DNA from: G963674665 sp964609625
Lineage (GTDB): Bacteria > Desulfobacterota > Desulfovibrionia > Desulfovibrionales > Desulfovibrionaceae
Reading direction: 5' to 3'
NCBI GenBank assembly: GCA_964609625.1
Contig: CAZSRS010000007.1
Coordinates: 62,001-126,000, forward strand
DNA length: 64,000 bases
Positions within the stretch are counted from its first letter, which is position 1; each line of letters begins with the position of its first letter. Position numbers and translations under genes: made by a program. Of the stretch, positions 27,001 through 35,338 are shown piece by piece. The notes below the pieces were generated by a model. That model did no database searches. It was not told the origin of the DNA and was given only the letters and a program-made list of their open reading frames with translations.

Positions 27001-27150
27001 GGCCTGCTGGTCTCCCAGCTGCTGACTCTCTATTTCACGCCGGTGTACTACATCTATCTGGACGGCTTGCAACGGGGAGTGCGGCGGATTTTCGGCGTGA
27101 AGGAAGCCGAACCCGAGCCTCTGCCGGCCCCGGCCGAGAACAGGCCCTGA
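24025..27150 (+). CDS. RND multidrug efflux pump, HAE1 family (AcrB/MdtB-like)
   Basis: Proton-driven inner-membrane exporter, 1041 residues with 12 TM segments and two large periplasmic domains. Seen: ISALFIRRPVMTTLVMAAVL at TM1, the TM4 proton-relay pair in LSVGFVVDDAIVMLENVV (Asp-Asp near residue 400), and the TM10-11 region IMLIGIVKKNAIMMIDFALE with the conserved Lys. HAE1 rather than metal (CzcA) type is favoured by the first-loop sequence and TetR control. The substrate range cannot be told. It forms a tetR-adaptor-pump operon and ends convergently with the HDOD gene. Confidence 0.95.
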   Translation: MNISALFIRRPVMTTLVMAAVLIFGAMAYLKLPVSDLPNVDFPTIEVSAQLRGANAETMASAVATPLEKQFSTISGLDSMTSVSSQGNTRITLQFALNRNIDAAALDVQSAITTALRRLPDDMEAPPSFRKVNPADSPILYLAIHSPSLRLSDVNEYAENLMAQRISMVNGVAQVLVFGSKKYAVRIELDPASLASKQLGVDEVATAVRRGNVNLPVGTVAGETREYTVRSSGQLMNAAAYRPLVVAWRKGSPVRLEEVARVSDSVENTRRLNWYKDIPGQVLAIQRQPGANTVQVVEEVRKLLPAFQAQLPAAVTLDLLYDQSQTIKESVTDVKFTLMLTVCLVIMVIFLFLRNVPATLIPSLSLPLSVVGTFAVMHVMGFSLNNISLMALTLSVGFVVDDAIVMLENVVRHLEMGKSPFRAAMDGSREISFTIVSMTISLAAVFIPVLFMGGIVGRLFHEFAVTISTAILISGFVSLTLTPMLCNLLLRRHGEVRHGRLFNLSEKIFEAMRQVYIKTLDWSLKGHVLVMFVSLGLIALTAWQFMIIPKGFLPSEDTGRLNVSVEAEQGVGFETMVRRQKALMEILSQEPDVEAYMSVVGAGGPNSGGNSGRIMITLKPREERVHDADAILQRLRGKLSQVPGVRVFLQNPPPIRVGGRSSKGQYQFTLQSLNMGELFQGTALLEEALHALPELQDVNSDLELSNPELNISIDRDKASALGVSAYQIEDALATSYGNRSISTIYASNDTYNVIMEVDSEYQRNPEALSMLYVRSAEGRLVPLDTLVTRSVGVGPLTVNHSGQLPSATISFNLAPGVSLGTAVDLVHETALRVLPASISTSFQGEAQAFQDSLKGLWVLLVLSILVIYIVLGILYESFVHPLTILSGLPSAGVGALAILMFFNMNLNIYAFVGIIMLIGIVKKNAIMMIDFALEAQRGKGLPAHQAIREGAIVRFRPIMMTTVSAIMGTLPIALGYGAGGEARQPLGLTVVGGLLVSQLLTLYFTPVYYIYLDGLQRGVRRIFGVKEAEPEPLPAPAENRP

Positions 27151-27156
27151 TGGCCT

Positions 27157-28014
27157 TCAGCCTAGCGCCCCCACAAGGGACATGGCGTCCTCGATCCTGA
27201 TTTCCAGCTCCGCCAGCCGCACTTCCGAGAGGTCCAGGGCCACGGCCTCGGGGCTGGTGGTCACGTCTATCCGCGGGTCCGGGTTCTTGCCGAAGCCGCA
27301 CTTGTGGCAGACCTTGTCCGCGAGCCGCACGGCCAAGAGCAGGATGTTCTCATCGTCAATGGTTTCGTCGTGGTGGTGCCTGGCCACCTCGCAATAGGAC
27401 TTGGGCAGATTCCAGCGGGTCAGGAGCGCGTATCCCTGCTCCGCATGCATGCCGTGTACCACTTCCTCCACAAACTCCCTGGAGATTCCCGGATGCAACT
27501 CGCCCTTCTTCTTCAACTCCTCGATGACCCTGAACAGGAAGAGCTTGCCCACGTCGTGCAGCAGACCGGCGAAGAACGCCTCCTGGACCACGCCCTGCTT
27601 GCCGGATTGCTTCGCCACCCAGTGGGCGCCCACGGCGCAGGCCACGGAGTGTACCCACAGCTTCTGCATATATTCCTTGACCTGCGGATCCGCGGACTTG
27701 AACAGCCCGCGCTGTGACACCAGGGCCACGATGTTGGCCACCTCGTTGGCACCCAGGCGGACGATGGCGTCGCGCACCGTGGTCACTTCCTTCATGCCCT
27801 TGTAGAACGCGGAGTTGGCCACCCGCAAAATCTGCGAGGTAATGGCCTGATCCCGCACAATCAAGTTGATTATCAGCTTCATGTTCGGATCGGCCTTGGC
27901 CAGTTCCTCCCTGATTTCCAGGGCGGTTCTGTCAAAGGGCGGGAGTTCCACGTCTTCGGTGGCCAGGAACTCTGTGATGCGATCCAACAGTGGCTTTTCA
28001 TTGGTCATTCTCAT
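27157..28014 (-). CDS. HDOD-domain signalling protein
   Basis: 285 residues, an HD-related output domain of the non-hydrolytic HDOD type. Conserved core: NLIVRDQAITSQILRVANSA (about 48-67), VRDAIVRLGANEVANIVALV (80-99), FFAGLLHDVGKLFLF (148-162) and the helix around HAEQGYALLTRWNLPKSYCE. Unusually it retains an HD pair (LLHDVG) and an RHHHDETI segment, so catalytic or metal binding should not be excluded. A CxxC (KVCHKCGFG) lies near the C-terminus. Its ATG overlaps the GspE-like stop by four bases; co-translation suggests a role in controlling that ATPase. Confidence 0.88.
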   Translation of the reverse strand: MRMTNEKPLLDRITEFLATEDVELPPFDRTALEIREELAKADPNMKLIINLIVRDQAITSQILRVANSAFYKGMKEVTTVRDAIVRLGANEVANIVALVSQRGLFKSADPQVKEYMQKLWVHSVACAVGAHWVAKQSGKQGVVQEAFFAGLLHDVGKLFLFRVIEELKKKGELHPGISREFVEEVVHGMHAEQGYALLTRWNLPKSYCEVARHHHDETIDDENILLLAVRLADKVCHKCGFGKNPDPRIDVTTSPEAVALDLSEVRLAELEIRIEDAMSLVGALG

Positions 28015-29945
28015 CCTCCAAGGATGCTGCGGAGTTCGGACAAGGGTCTTGGACGCTGCACCTGCGGCAGGCAGCGCAATACTTCATCGATGCTGGTGAC
28101 GCCGTTTGCGGCCTTGACGATGCCCTCCTCGAACAGTGTCACCAGGCCGCTGGTCTTCAGCCCGATGTTGCGAATCTCGTAGCTGGTGCGCTTGTCCAGG
28201 ATGGCACTGCGCACGTACTCGTCCAGAATCAACAGTTCGAAAACCGCCACACGGCCGTTGTAGCCGGTGTAACGGCAGGCTGGGCAGCCCCGCCCCTTCA
28301 TGAAATTCGCTCCTGCCACGTCCTTCTGGGCATAGCCGAGCAGTTGCAGCTGCGCCTGGTTGGGCTTGTCCGGCTGTCGGCACTCGCTGCACACCTTGCG
28401 CAGCAGCCGCTGCGCCACCACGCTGACCACCGTGGAGGAGATGAGAAAAGCCTCGATGTCCATGTTCAGCAGGCGCACAAGGCCGCCGATGCTGTCCTCG
28501 GTGTGGAAGGTGGTCAGGACCTTGTGGCCGGTGAGCGCGGCCTGCACGGCCACCTCCGCGGAATAGGTGTCGCGTATCTCGCCGATGACGATGACGTCCG
28601 GGTCCTGACGCACGATGTGCCGCAGTGTCTCCTCGAAAGTGAGGTTGATCTTCGGGTCGATGGAGCACTGGGAAATTCCCGGAACCACGTATTCCACTGG
28701 CTCTTCCGCCGTGATGATGCTGACGTGGGGGTTGTTGATGTGGTTTATGCAGCTGTACACCGTGGTGGTTTTTCCCGATCCGGTGGGCCCGGTGATGATC
28801 ACCACGCCGCTGGGTTTGTTCAGGGCATCGTTGAGGAAGCGCTTCTGCATACGCGGAAACATGCCCAGGCTCTCGATGTCGATGAGCGCGCCCTGACGGT
28901 TCAACAGGCGCAGGACAATGGCTTCGCCGTATATCGTCACGTAAAAGGAAGCCCGCAGATCCAACTGCCCCCCCGAATAATCGAAGAGGATCCTCCCGCC
29001 CTGGTGCCGCCTCTTTTCCGTGATGTCCGCCGAACTGAGTATCTTCAGGCGGCTGACCATGGCGTTGAACAGCTCCAGGGGGAGTTCCTTGTGGATCTCC
29101 AACACGCCGTCCCGTCGAAACCGCACGCGGACGCGGTCTTCCATGGGCTCGATGTGGATGTCGCTGACGTTGCCCTCGATGGCGTCCAGGATCAGGCCGT
29201 CGACGATGCCAATGACGGTGTTGTCGTCGGTCCGGGTCCCCCCTGCCGTGCCTTTTTCGATACGCCGAAAAAGCTCATCGAGGGCCTCCTTTGGGGCGAT
29301 GGCCGGTGTCACCCCCTCGATGAACAGGGCTTCGGCCTCTTCCATGTCCTCCTTGTCCAGGGGATCGGAGAAGGACACCAGAACCTTGCCCCCTTCCATA
29401 CGCACGGGAGCGAACGAGGCCTTCTGGCGCTGCCGGGGAGACATCCGGTTCACCAGGGCCATGTCCACCTTGGTGAAACGCGGATCCACGAACGGATACC
29501 CCATTTGCAGGGACAGCACTTCCAGCAGCTTCTGCTGCTTGATGAAGTGGTGGGAGACCAGGATCTCGCCGAGCTTCTTGCCGGCGCCCTCTTGTTTCTG
29601 GATGGCGAAGGCCGATTCCAGATCGCCTTGCCGCAACAGGCCCAACTCCACGAGGAGCGTGCCGATGCGCATGCTTACCTTGTTCTTGCGAATGGCGTCC
29701 CAGACCTGGCTCTCGGTGACATACCCGAGATCCAGAACAATATGCAGCATGGTCTTTTCCCGGCCAAGTTTGGTGCGAATCCTGTCGGCATGGGTGAGCT
29801 GCTTCTTGTTCAGGACTTTCTCTTTGAGCAGTATGGCCATGAGTTCGCCATGCTGCTGCTCTGCCGTGTGCCCGGCGTCGGGGGTCGGGGCCGTTCCCGT
29901 GGCTGGGCGCACGCTTCGGGGGGTGGGCGCTGCTTCTTTGGCCAT
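28011..29945 (-). CDS. GspE/PilB-family secretion or pilus assembly ATPase
   Basis: Hexameric ATPase that powers type II secretion or type IV pilus assembly. 644 residues: a GspE-N-like region (about 40-190, two MshEN-like helical units KLGEILVSHHFIKQQKLLEV), then the ATPase. Walker A ITGPTGSGKTTTVYS is near residue 385, the Asp box ITAEEPVEYVV near 415, Walker B DPDVIVIGEIRDTYSAEVA near 445, and the His box LTTFHTEDSIGG near 478. A tetracysteine zinc motif (VCSECRQP with GCPACRYTGYNGR) follows near 520-555. MshEN units bind c-di-GMP in some relatives. No pilin or secretin gene is nearby; it is paired only with the HDOD gene. Confidence 0.93.
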   Translation of the reverse strand: MAKEAAPTPRSVRPATGTAPTPDAGHTAEQQHGELMAILLKEKVLNKKQLTHADRIRTKLGREKTMLHIVLDLGYVTESQVWDAIRKNKVSMRIGTLLVELGLLRQGDLESAFAIQKQEGAGKKLGEILVSHHFIKQQKLLEVLSLQMGYPFVDPRFTKVDMALVNRMSPRQRQKASFAPVRMEGGKVLVSFSDPLDKEDMEEAEALFIEGVTPAIAPKEALDELFRRIEKGTAGGTRTDDNTVIGIVDGLILDAIEGNVSDIHIEPMEDRVRVRFRRDGVLEIHKELPLELFNAMVSRLKILSSADITEKRRHQGGRILFDYSGGQLDLRASFYVTIYGEAIVLRLLNRQGALIDIESLGMFPRMQKRFLNDALNKPSGVVIITGPTGSGKTTTVYSCINHINNPHVSIITAEEPVEYVVPGISQCSIDPKINLTFEETLRHIVRQDPDVIVIGEIRDTYSAEVAVQAALTGHKVLTTFHTEDSIGGLVRLLNMDIEAFLISSTVVSVVAQRLLRKVCSECRQPDKPNQAQLQLLGYAQKDVAGANFMKGRGCPACRYTGYNGRVAVFELLILDEYVRSAILDKRTSYEIRNIGLKTSGLVTLFEEGIVKAANGVTSIDEVLRCLPQVQRPRPLSELRSILGG

Positions 29946-30230
29946 GGAGTTCCATGCCTTCCATCTGATGTGATGATCTAGGGTTGTGACCGGAAAGATT
30001 GCTCTTTCGGGATTTCTGGCAATGAGATTCCCGTAGAGACGAACACCGCCGGCATCCTCCCCCCTACCGGTCAGTTAACGTCCCCCACGGCGGGTTGTCA
30101 AACCCCTTCGGCTATCCCACTATGATGGGTGTCCCCATATGCAGTCATCCACAGCAGTGAGGGCCACATGTTCAGGTATTGCTTCCAGACCACACGCGCC
30201 AGGCTATGCGAATCAAATAGCTGAAACGCT

Positions 30231-30881
30231 TCAGGGAGTAAGGGTCGCCGGCCGTCTTGCCGCGGCGAAACTGCCGGGATAAATTTGGGAAATGGGTTCT
30301 ATGACCACGCGACCGCGCTTGTTTGTGGCGTGAGCCAGATGGTTGCTCCCCACCACGATGCCCACGTGATCGATACTCTCGCTCTCCACGGCGTAGAAGA
30401 CCAAGTCACCCACCTGGAGAGAGTCTCTGGGCACAGGCAAGCCGATCCTGGCCTGCTCCCTGCTGGTGCGTGGCAGGTTCACCCCCAGCTTGCGATACAC
30501 CAGCCGGGTAAAGCCGGAGCAATCCAGGCCGTTCTGTGTCTCCCCTCCCCACAGATAGGGGACCCCAAGATAGGGGCGCACCGCCTCGGCCACCGCCCCT
30601 GGGGTGAGGTTGGCGCTCAGCCCCAGCTCCAGCTCCGCCAGCATGTCCACGTACATCCGTTCGGCATTCAGGGCCTCTGCCAAGGCATGGCCACGCGCCG
30701 CCACCGCGCGACTCCGCTCGCGTGCGGGATCGGTGCCGGTCCTGGGCGAGTTGACGAACCTGGCCAATTCTTTTGCCCGAAGCGTTTTTTGGGTGGGAAC
30801 GCAAGAGCCGAGGAGGCCGCAGACACAAAGCACCCCCAGAAGTATGGAACAAAGCGAAGGAAGGACATGCCCCGCAGGCAT
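30231..30881 (-). CDS. NlpC/P60-family lipoprotein peptidase
   Basis: 216 residues. Lipoprotein signal with lipobox LLGSC (Cys 27). NlpC/P60 domain at about 95-210: catalytic Cys in NGLDCSGFTRLVYRKLG, His in SIDHVGIVVGSNHLAHATN, with PYLGVPYLWGGE before it as in the family. These Cys peptidases cut peptidoglycan stem peptides. I start at ATG 30881, 65 bases beyond the pal stop; the frame extends back but would overlap pal. Placed last in tolQRAB-pal, it may remodel the wall during outer-membrane constriction (inference). Confidence 0.88.
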   Translation of the reverse strand: MPAGHVLPSLCSILLGVLCVCGLLGSCVPTQKTLRAKELARFVNSPRTGTDPARERSRAVAARGHALAEALNAERMYVDMLAELELGLSANLTPGAVAEAVRPYLGVPYLWGGETQNGLDCSGFTRLVYRKLGVNLPRTSREQARIGLPVPRDSLQVGDLVFYAVESESIDHVGIVVGSNHLAHATNKRGRVVIEPISQIYPGSFAAARRPATLTP

Positions 30882-30945
30882 GGGCGTCTCGTGAACAACG
30901 GCGGGGAGCGGCCTGAACCGCTCCTCGCCGGTCAGTGTCACGTTG

Positions 30946-31449
30946 CTACCACACCAGACGGAATTCGCAGCGCCTGTTGTTGGCCCAGGCAGCCTCGCCG
31001 TGTCCGGGATCGGCGGGACGCTCCTCGCCGTAGCTGATGGTCTCCAGCTGGACGGCATTCACGCCGAGGGCCGTGAGATACTTGTAGGCGGCTTGGGCGC
31101 GCCGTTCACCGAGCGCCAAGTTGTATTCCTCGGTGCCGCGTTCGTCGCAGTGCCCCTCGACAATAACCTTGAGATTGGGCTGCTGCCTGAGCACGTCGGC
31201 CTTGCGGCTGAGAATGGTGCGAGCCTCGGGAGTGAGGTCAAAGCTGTCGAAGGCGAAGTAAATCTTTTCGCTCATGATCACACGCTTGGCTTGCTCCAGG
31301 TTCCTGGCCGCCAGCTCGGCGTCGCTGGGACCCTGCTGCCCGACCTGCTGGCCCTCACCGGGAACGGAACCTACCTGCTTCTTGGCGCAGCCAAGACTGA
31401 AGGTCATCGCCAGAACAACGACAACTGCCAGAATCAAACGAAGTTTCAT
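30946..31449 (-). CDS. pal: Peptidoglycan-associated lipoprotein
   Basis: Outer-membrane lipoprotein that tethers the outer membrane to peptidoglycan and is moved by TolB and TolA. Lipobox FSLGC with Cys 21; OmpA-like domain at about 58-165. Conserved YFAFDSFDLTPEARTILSRK and the peptidoglycan-binding motif VEGHCDERGTEEYNLALGER near 98 contain the Asp and Arg that bind diaminopimelate. Ends RRCEFRLVW. The distance to tolB upstream is 163 bases, the largest gap in the operon. AGGAGACAGACC precedes the ATG. Confidence 0.95.
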   Translation of the reverse strand: MKLRLILAVVVVLAMTFSLGCAKKQVGSVPGEGQQVGQQGPSDAELAARNLEQAKRVIMSEKIYFAFDSFDLTPEARTILSRKADVLRQQPNLKVIVEGHCDERGTEEYNLALGERRAQAAYKYLTALGVNAVQLETISYGEERPADPGHGEAAWANNRRCEFRLVW

Positions 31450-31612
31450 GGTCTGTCTCCTTGCATATCCCTATAAAATGAATCACCCAGTTGACGAGGA
31501 GGACACTGGGTATGTGCCTCCGGCAAAAAAGTTTAAATCATATGCTTGAATGTCCATGACTTGTCAAGCATGAAAATATCCATTTCCTCCGGCGGTTACA
31601 CGAGTGATAGGG

Positions 31613-32902
31613 CTACTCCCTGAGCCCCCAGGCCGGAAAACTACCCCCACCGGTGGGCAGCTTCACGGGTTCCGCGCCGTGGCGGGTTGTCAGGTATATC
31701 TGCTTGCCTCCATCGCGGGTGGACATGAATGCCACGAAGTAGCCGTCCGGCGCGAAGTCCGGCTGTTCATCGCTCCCAGGGCCAAAGGATATCTGCTGCT
31801 CCTGACCGGAGCGCAGATCGAGCAGATAGATTCGAAAGCCGGATGAGGTTCGCCTGGTGAAGACCACCTTGTCGCCCTCCGGACTGATGGAGGGGTCGGT
31901 GTTGTAGGAACCCTCGAAGGTGACGCGGTTGGCACCGCCGCCGGCGCTGACAAATATCTGCGGCCCGCCGAAGCGGTCCGAGACAAAGGCCATGATGGAG
32001 CCGCTCTTGTCGAAACTGGGCGAGACGTCGATGCTGCCGCTCTGCACCAGCTTGCGCTCAACCTTGAGGGAATTGTCCAAGAGCACGATGTCCGAGTTCG
32101 GCCCGTCCGACATGCTCACGGCCACCTTGTTGCCGGCCGCGAAGGCCGGGCTGATCACGGTGCTCCCCTTGTAGGGGCGCGTGGTGACTTTGTTGGTGTT
32201 GAGATCCACAATACCGAGGGAGTGCTTGCGATCGTCGATATATGTGAAAGCCACGTACCTGCCGTCCTTGGACCACGAAGGCGAGAGGCAGTAGCCGTCG
32301 AGCTGGGTGACTTGGCGCAGGTTGCGCCCGGTGGAACTCATGACGAAGATGTTCTTGCTCTTGCCGGTGCTTTTGACAAAGGCCAAGGAGGAGCGAAAAA
32401 ACTCGCCATGCCCGGTGAGAGCCTCCATGAAGGCTTCGCAGAAGCGGTCCGCCACCGTGGGAATCTTGCCGGCATCCACGTCGGAATAGCTCTTGCCCAC
32501 GAGTTGCTTCTGGGTGAAGACCTGAAACACACGCAGTTCGACCACACCCGGCTCGGACCAGCCCATGGTCAAGAGCATATCCGCTCCCACCAACTGAAAA
32601 CGACGGAAATCGACGGTCTCGGCCGTATAACCGTCAAGCCGGTCGCCGCCGATGATGGTGTGCGGAGGCACCATTTTCAGGAAAGGCAACAGCGACAGGT
32701 TGTTGTTGATTTGTTTGCGCAGTTCCTCGCCTATGGCAGGAGCGGGAGCGCCGTGAGCGCCCAGTGGTTGCGCCAGGGCCATGCTCATGGCTCCCTGCCC
32801 CGGGCCGTAGATATCGATGGTCACGGCCTGGCCAAAGGCACGCGGTGCAAGCAACATAAGAATTGAAACGACAAACAGACTGGTACGCACGAACACTGTC
32901 AT
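31613..32902 (-). CDS. tolB: Tol-Pal system protein TolB
   Basis: Periplasmic TolB: signal peptide at 1-25 (LFVVSILMLLAPRAFG), N-terminal alpha/beta domain to about 165, then a six-bladed beta-propeller built from repeats such as FVMSSTGRNLRQVTQLDGYC, SPSWSKDGRYVAFTYID, FVSDRFGGPQIFVSAGGG and PDFAPDGYFVAFMSTRDGGK. It binds Pal and the TolA C-terminus. 429 residues is the usual length. Lies 12 bases downstream of tolA. Confidence 0.95.
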   Translation of the reverse strand: MTVFVRTSLFVVSILMLLAPRAFGQAVTIDIYGPGQGAMSMALAQPLGAHGAPAPAIGEELRKQINNNLSLLPFLKMVPPHTIIGGDRLDGYTAETVDFRRFQLVGADMLLTMGWSEPGVVELRVFQVFTQKQLVGKSYSDVDAGKIPTVADRFCEAFMEALTGHGEFFRSSLAFVKSTGKSKNIFVMSSTGRNLRQVTQLDGYCLSPSWSKDGRYVAFTYIDDRKHSLGIVDLNTNKVTTRPYKGSTVISPAFAAGNKVAVSMSDGPNSDIVLLDNSLKVERKLVQSGSIDVSPSFDKSGSIMAFVSDRFGGPQIFVSAGGGANRVTFEGSYNTDPSISPEGDKVVFTRRTSSGFRIYLLDLRSGQEQQISFGPGSDEQPDFAPDGYFVAFMSTRDGGKQIYLTTRHGAEPVKLPTGGGSFPAWGLRE

Positions 32903-32914
32903 GACAAGCCTCGT

Positions 32915-33949
32915 TTACTGCAGTTCTTGTGAATTGAAGTTGATGCGGATTACCGTCAGGTTTCTCGGGGGCGGGGGCAGCATCTTGAATTGCTGGGCCT
33001 CTGTGACCGCCTTGAGGGTGGAAGCGTCGAAATCGGCACGCCCCGAGGAAGCTACCAACAGATAATCCAGAATTTCTCCGCGACTGTCCAGTCTAATCTC
33101 AACCTGAGCCCTGTAAACCTGCCCCTTGTCCAATAAGGGGAACGTCCAACGCTCCTTGATGACCTGACCAACAGCACGTAAATAGGCTCCTTCCGGGCCG
33201 CCCGCGCCGCCTTGTCCACCCTGCCCTCCGCCGGTGCCCGTGGCTCCCTCCCCGCCGCCGAAGCCTTGGGATTCCACGGATTCACGCAACTGAGCCAGCT
33301 CCCTTGCCAGCGCGTCACGGTCGTCCTTTTCCTGCTTGGCCGCATCCTTGCGCACCCCTTGCAGTGCTTGGGCCAGAATCTGCTCCTTTGTGGGCTGGCT
33401 GGATTTTTTCTCCTCCTGCTTCTGCTGCGGCGGATTGGCCGTGCGCTTATCCGGTTTGGCCTGAGGCTGCGGCTTGGTCTCGGCCACCGGTTTCGGCTTT
33501 TCCTCCACCTTCTTGGGCTCGGGCTTCTTGTCGGTCTTCTGCGGGCTGATGTCCTTTCCCTTCACCGGAGGTTCGGCCTCCACGGGTTTGGGTTGGACCT
33601 TGGGTTTCGCGGGCAGGGGCTCGGCCTTGGGCTCGGGTGGCTTGGCCGGCTCGGGTGGCTTGACCGGCTCGGGTGGCGCGGCTGGTTCCGGAACCTTGGC
33701 CGGCTCAGGGGCCTTGGCCGCTTCCGGGGCCTTGGCAGGCGCTTCCTTGGGGGGCGGCGGCTCGGCCGCCGGACCAGGAGCGCCCTTGGGACCCGGCGTA
33801 CCTGGCAACCCCGGCAGGGATACGAGTTGCACCTCGTACACCGGTACGTTGAGATCGATATGCCGTGTCTGCATGGGCCAGAACAGCGCTATCGCCAGCA
33901 CGCCGCCATGCAGGAAGACGGATAGGGTATAGGAAAGTATGCGCACCAT
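32915..33949 (-). CDS. tolA: TolA/TonB-type energy-transducing protein
   Basis: Spans the periplasm to couple TolQR energy to TolB-Pal. One N-terminal TM (SYTLSVFLHGGVLAIALFWP). Residues 47-61 are five collagen-like Gly-X-Y triplets (GLPGTPGPKGAPGPA). Residues 62-190 are a Pro/Lys/Glu-rich rod with repeats of the type PEPAKPPEP, then a Glu/Lys helix (190-230), a Gly-rich hinge (about 235-258) and a C-terminal TonB-like domain YLRAVGQVIKERWTFPLL to the end. The domain order and operon position identify TolA. Length 344. Confidence 0.9.
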   Translation of the reverse strand: MVRILSYTLSVFLHGGVLAIALFWPMQTRHIDLNVPVYEVQLVSLPGLPGTPGPKGAPGPAAEPPPPKEAPAKAPEAAKAPEPAKVPEPAAPPEPVKPPEPAKPPEPKAEPLPAKPKVQPKPVEAEPPVKGKDISPQKTDKKPEPKKVEEKPKPVAETKPQPQAKPDKRTANPPQQKQEEKKSSQPTKEQILAQALQGVRKDAAKQEKDDRDALARELAQLRESVESQGFGGGEGATGTGGGQGGQGGAGGPEGAYLRAVGQVIKERWTFPLLDKGQVYRAQVEIRLDSRGEILDYLLVASSGRADFDASTLKAVTEAQQFKMLPPPPRNLTVIRINFNSQELQ

Positions 33950-33984
33950 AGACGAATTTACGGCCGCCTGCCCCTGGCCGGGAA

Positions 33985-34491
33985 TCAGCTGCCCTGACCT
34001 TGCGGGGTGGCGGGCTTGGTATCGTTCCGAACGCCAGTCCCACCTGCCGGCGCACCCGGTTTCTGCCCCGTGGTGGGAGGAGGCGGCTCCATGTCCTTTT
34101 CCGCCACCACGCCCAGCTTGTCCACGCCGGCCTCTTTCAGCTCACCCATGACGCGGACCACGATGCCGTAAGGCACCTCCTTGTCCGCGCGCAGGAAGAG
34201 CTGTTTTTTCTGCGATGTCACCAGCCGCTGCACATGCCCGACCAGTTCGTCGAAGGGCACGGCGTACTCGTCCAGAAACATCGCGCCGTCCTTGCCTATG
34301 GTCAAAACCAGGTGGTCGCTGTCCGACGGCAGGGCCTCCACCGTCCGCGTGGTGGGCAGGTCCACTTCAAGACCCTGCTCCAGCATGGGCGCCGTGACCA
34401 TGAAGATGATCAAGAGCACCAGCATCACGTCCACGAAAGGCGTGACGTTGATCTCGGACAGCAGGCCGCCTTGACGTAAACTTACAGCCAT
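33985..34491 (-). CDS. tolR: TolR (ExbD-family) proton channel subunit
   Basis: 168 residues. One N-terminal TM with the essential Asp: INVTPFVDVMLVLLIIFMVT (Asp near residue 22), then the periplasmic ExbD domain to about 142. The C-terminal tail of about 30 residues is Pro/Gly-rich and longer than in E. coli TolR. Pairs with TolQ to form the proton-driven motor. Starts 37 bases downstream of tolQ. Confidence 0.94.
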   Translation of the reverse strand: MAVSLRQGGLLSEINVTPFVDVMLVLLIIFMVTAPMLEQGLEVDLPTTRTVEALPSDSDHLVLTIGKDGAMFLDEYAVPFDELVGHVQRLVTSQKKQLFLRADKEVPYGIVVRVMGELKEAGVDKLGVVAEKDMEPPPPTTGQKPGAPAGGTGVRNDTKPATPQGQGS

Positions 34492-34527
34492 GGCTGCTCC
34501 AACTCCCGCTTGATGGGCGTTTCAGGA

Positions 34528-35238
34528 TTACAGGCGCGGTCCGGTACGCTGCACGCGCTGCTGGGTCTCATCCATATGCGGCAGCTCGCGTTGGACGCGG
34601 TTCAGAAACACACCGGCAAAATTCACCAGTTCGGCCTCGATGCTCGTCAACCGCCCCTGGAAAAAGTTGTAGGCCATGGTCGCCGGAATGGCCACGGCCA
34701 GACCGATGGCTGTCGCCACCAGGGCCTCGGAAATGCCGGGCGCCACCGCGGCCAAGGCCGCGGTCTTCATCTGCCCGATGGAATGAAAGGAATGCATGAT
34801 TCCCCACACCGTGCCGAACAGCCCAATGAAGGGGGCGGCGTTGGCGCAGGTCGCCAGAAACGACAGCGAGGAGGACAAGCGCTGCAACTGCGCGCTGACT
34901 CCCTGGCGCAGGGAGCGCCGCAGGTTGTCCATGATCACGGTCATGTTCCCCTCTTCGTAGTCCTCCATCCTGTTCAGTTCGTTGACCCCTTCCACGGCCA
35001 CCAGATAGGCCGGGGAACGCAAGTCACGTCCCATGATCTTGATGGCTGAGCGCAGGCCTTCGGCGTCCTGAAAGGATTCCATGTTGCTGGTAATCTTTTT
35101 CCTGGCGTTGGACAGCGTGATCAACTTGGTGAAAATGATGGCCCAACTTCCCAGGGACATGAACAACAACACGCTAAGCACGAATTTGACAACCAGTGTC
35201 GCGTGGCTGAGCAGCTCGAAAATTTGCAACTCAAGCAT
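34528..35238 (-). CDS. tolQ: TolQ (ExbB/MotA-family) proton channel subunit
   Basis: 236 residues, three TM segments: VVKFVLSVLLFMSLGSWAII at the N-terminus, and the two of the proton pore around SFLATCANAAPFIGLFGTVWGIMHSF (residues 130-155) and ALVATAIGLAVAIPATMAYN near 180, the MotA/TolQ/ExbB signature. ATG 35238 is chosen because GGAG lies seven bases upstream; the GTG two codons earlier is too near it. First gene of tolQRAB-pal-nlpC. YbgC and CpoB, often in this operon elsewhere, are absent. Confidence 0.95.
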   Translation of the reverse strand: MLELQIFELLSHATLVVKFVLSVLLFMSLGSWAIIFTKLITLSNARKKITSNMESFQDAEGLRSAIKIMGRDLRSPAYLVAVEGVNELNRMEDYEEGNMTVIMDNLRRSLRQGVSAQLQRLSSSLSFLATCANAAPFIGLFGTVWGIMHSFHSIGQMKTAALAAVAPGISEALVATAIGLAVAIPATMAYNFFQGRLTSIEAELVNFAGVFLNRVQRELPHMDETQQRVQRTGPRL

Positions 35239-35338
35239 GGGCACACTCCATCAGCATATGTTTGGGGCCGTGTAGCACGGAGCTTTAGAGAAAGTCTACA
35301 CCAAAATGAGAGGTCTTGGTAAAAATTGCGTAAAATCC

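Noticed and set aside
27990..29981. 663-codon plus-strand open frame
   Set aside because: It is the antisense shadow of the GspE-like ATPase, whose motifs are complete on the other strand; the shadow is His/Gln-rich without any domain.
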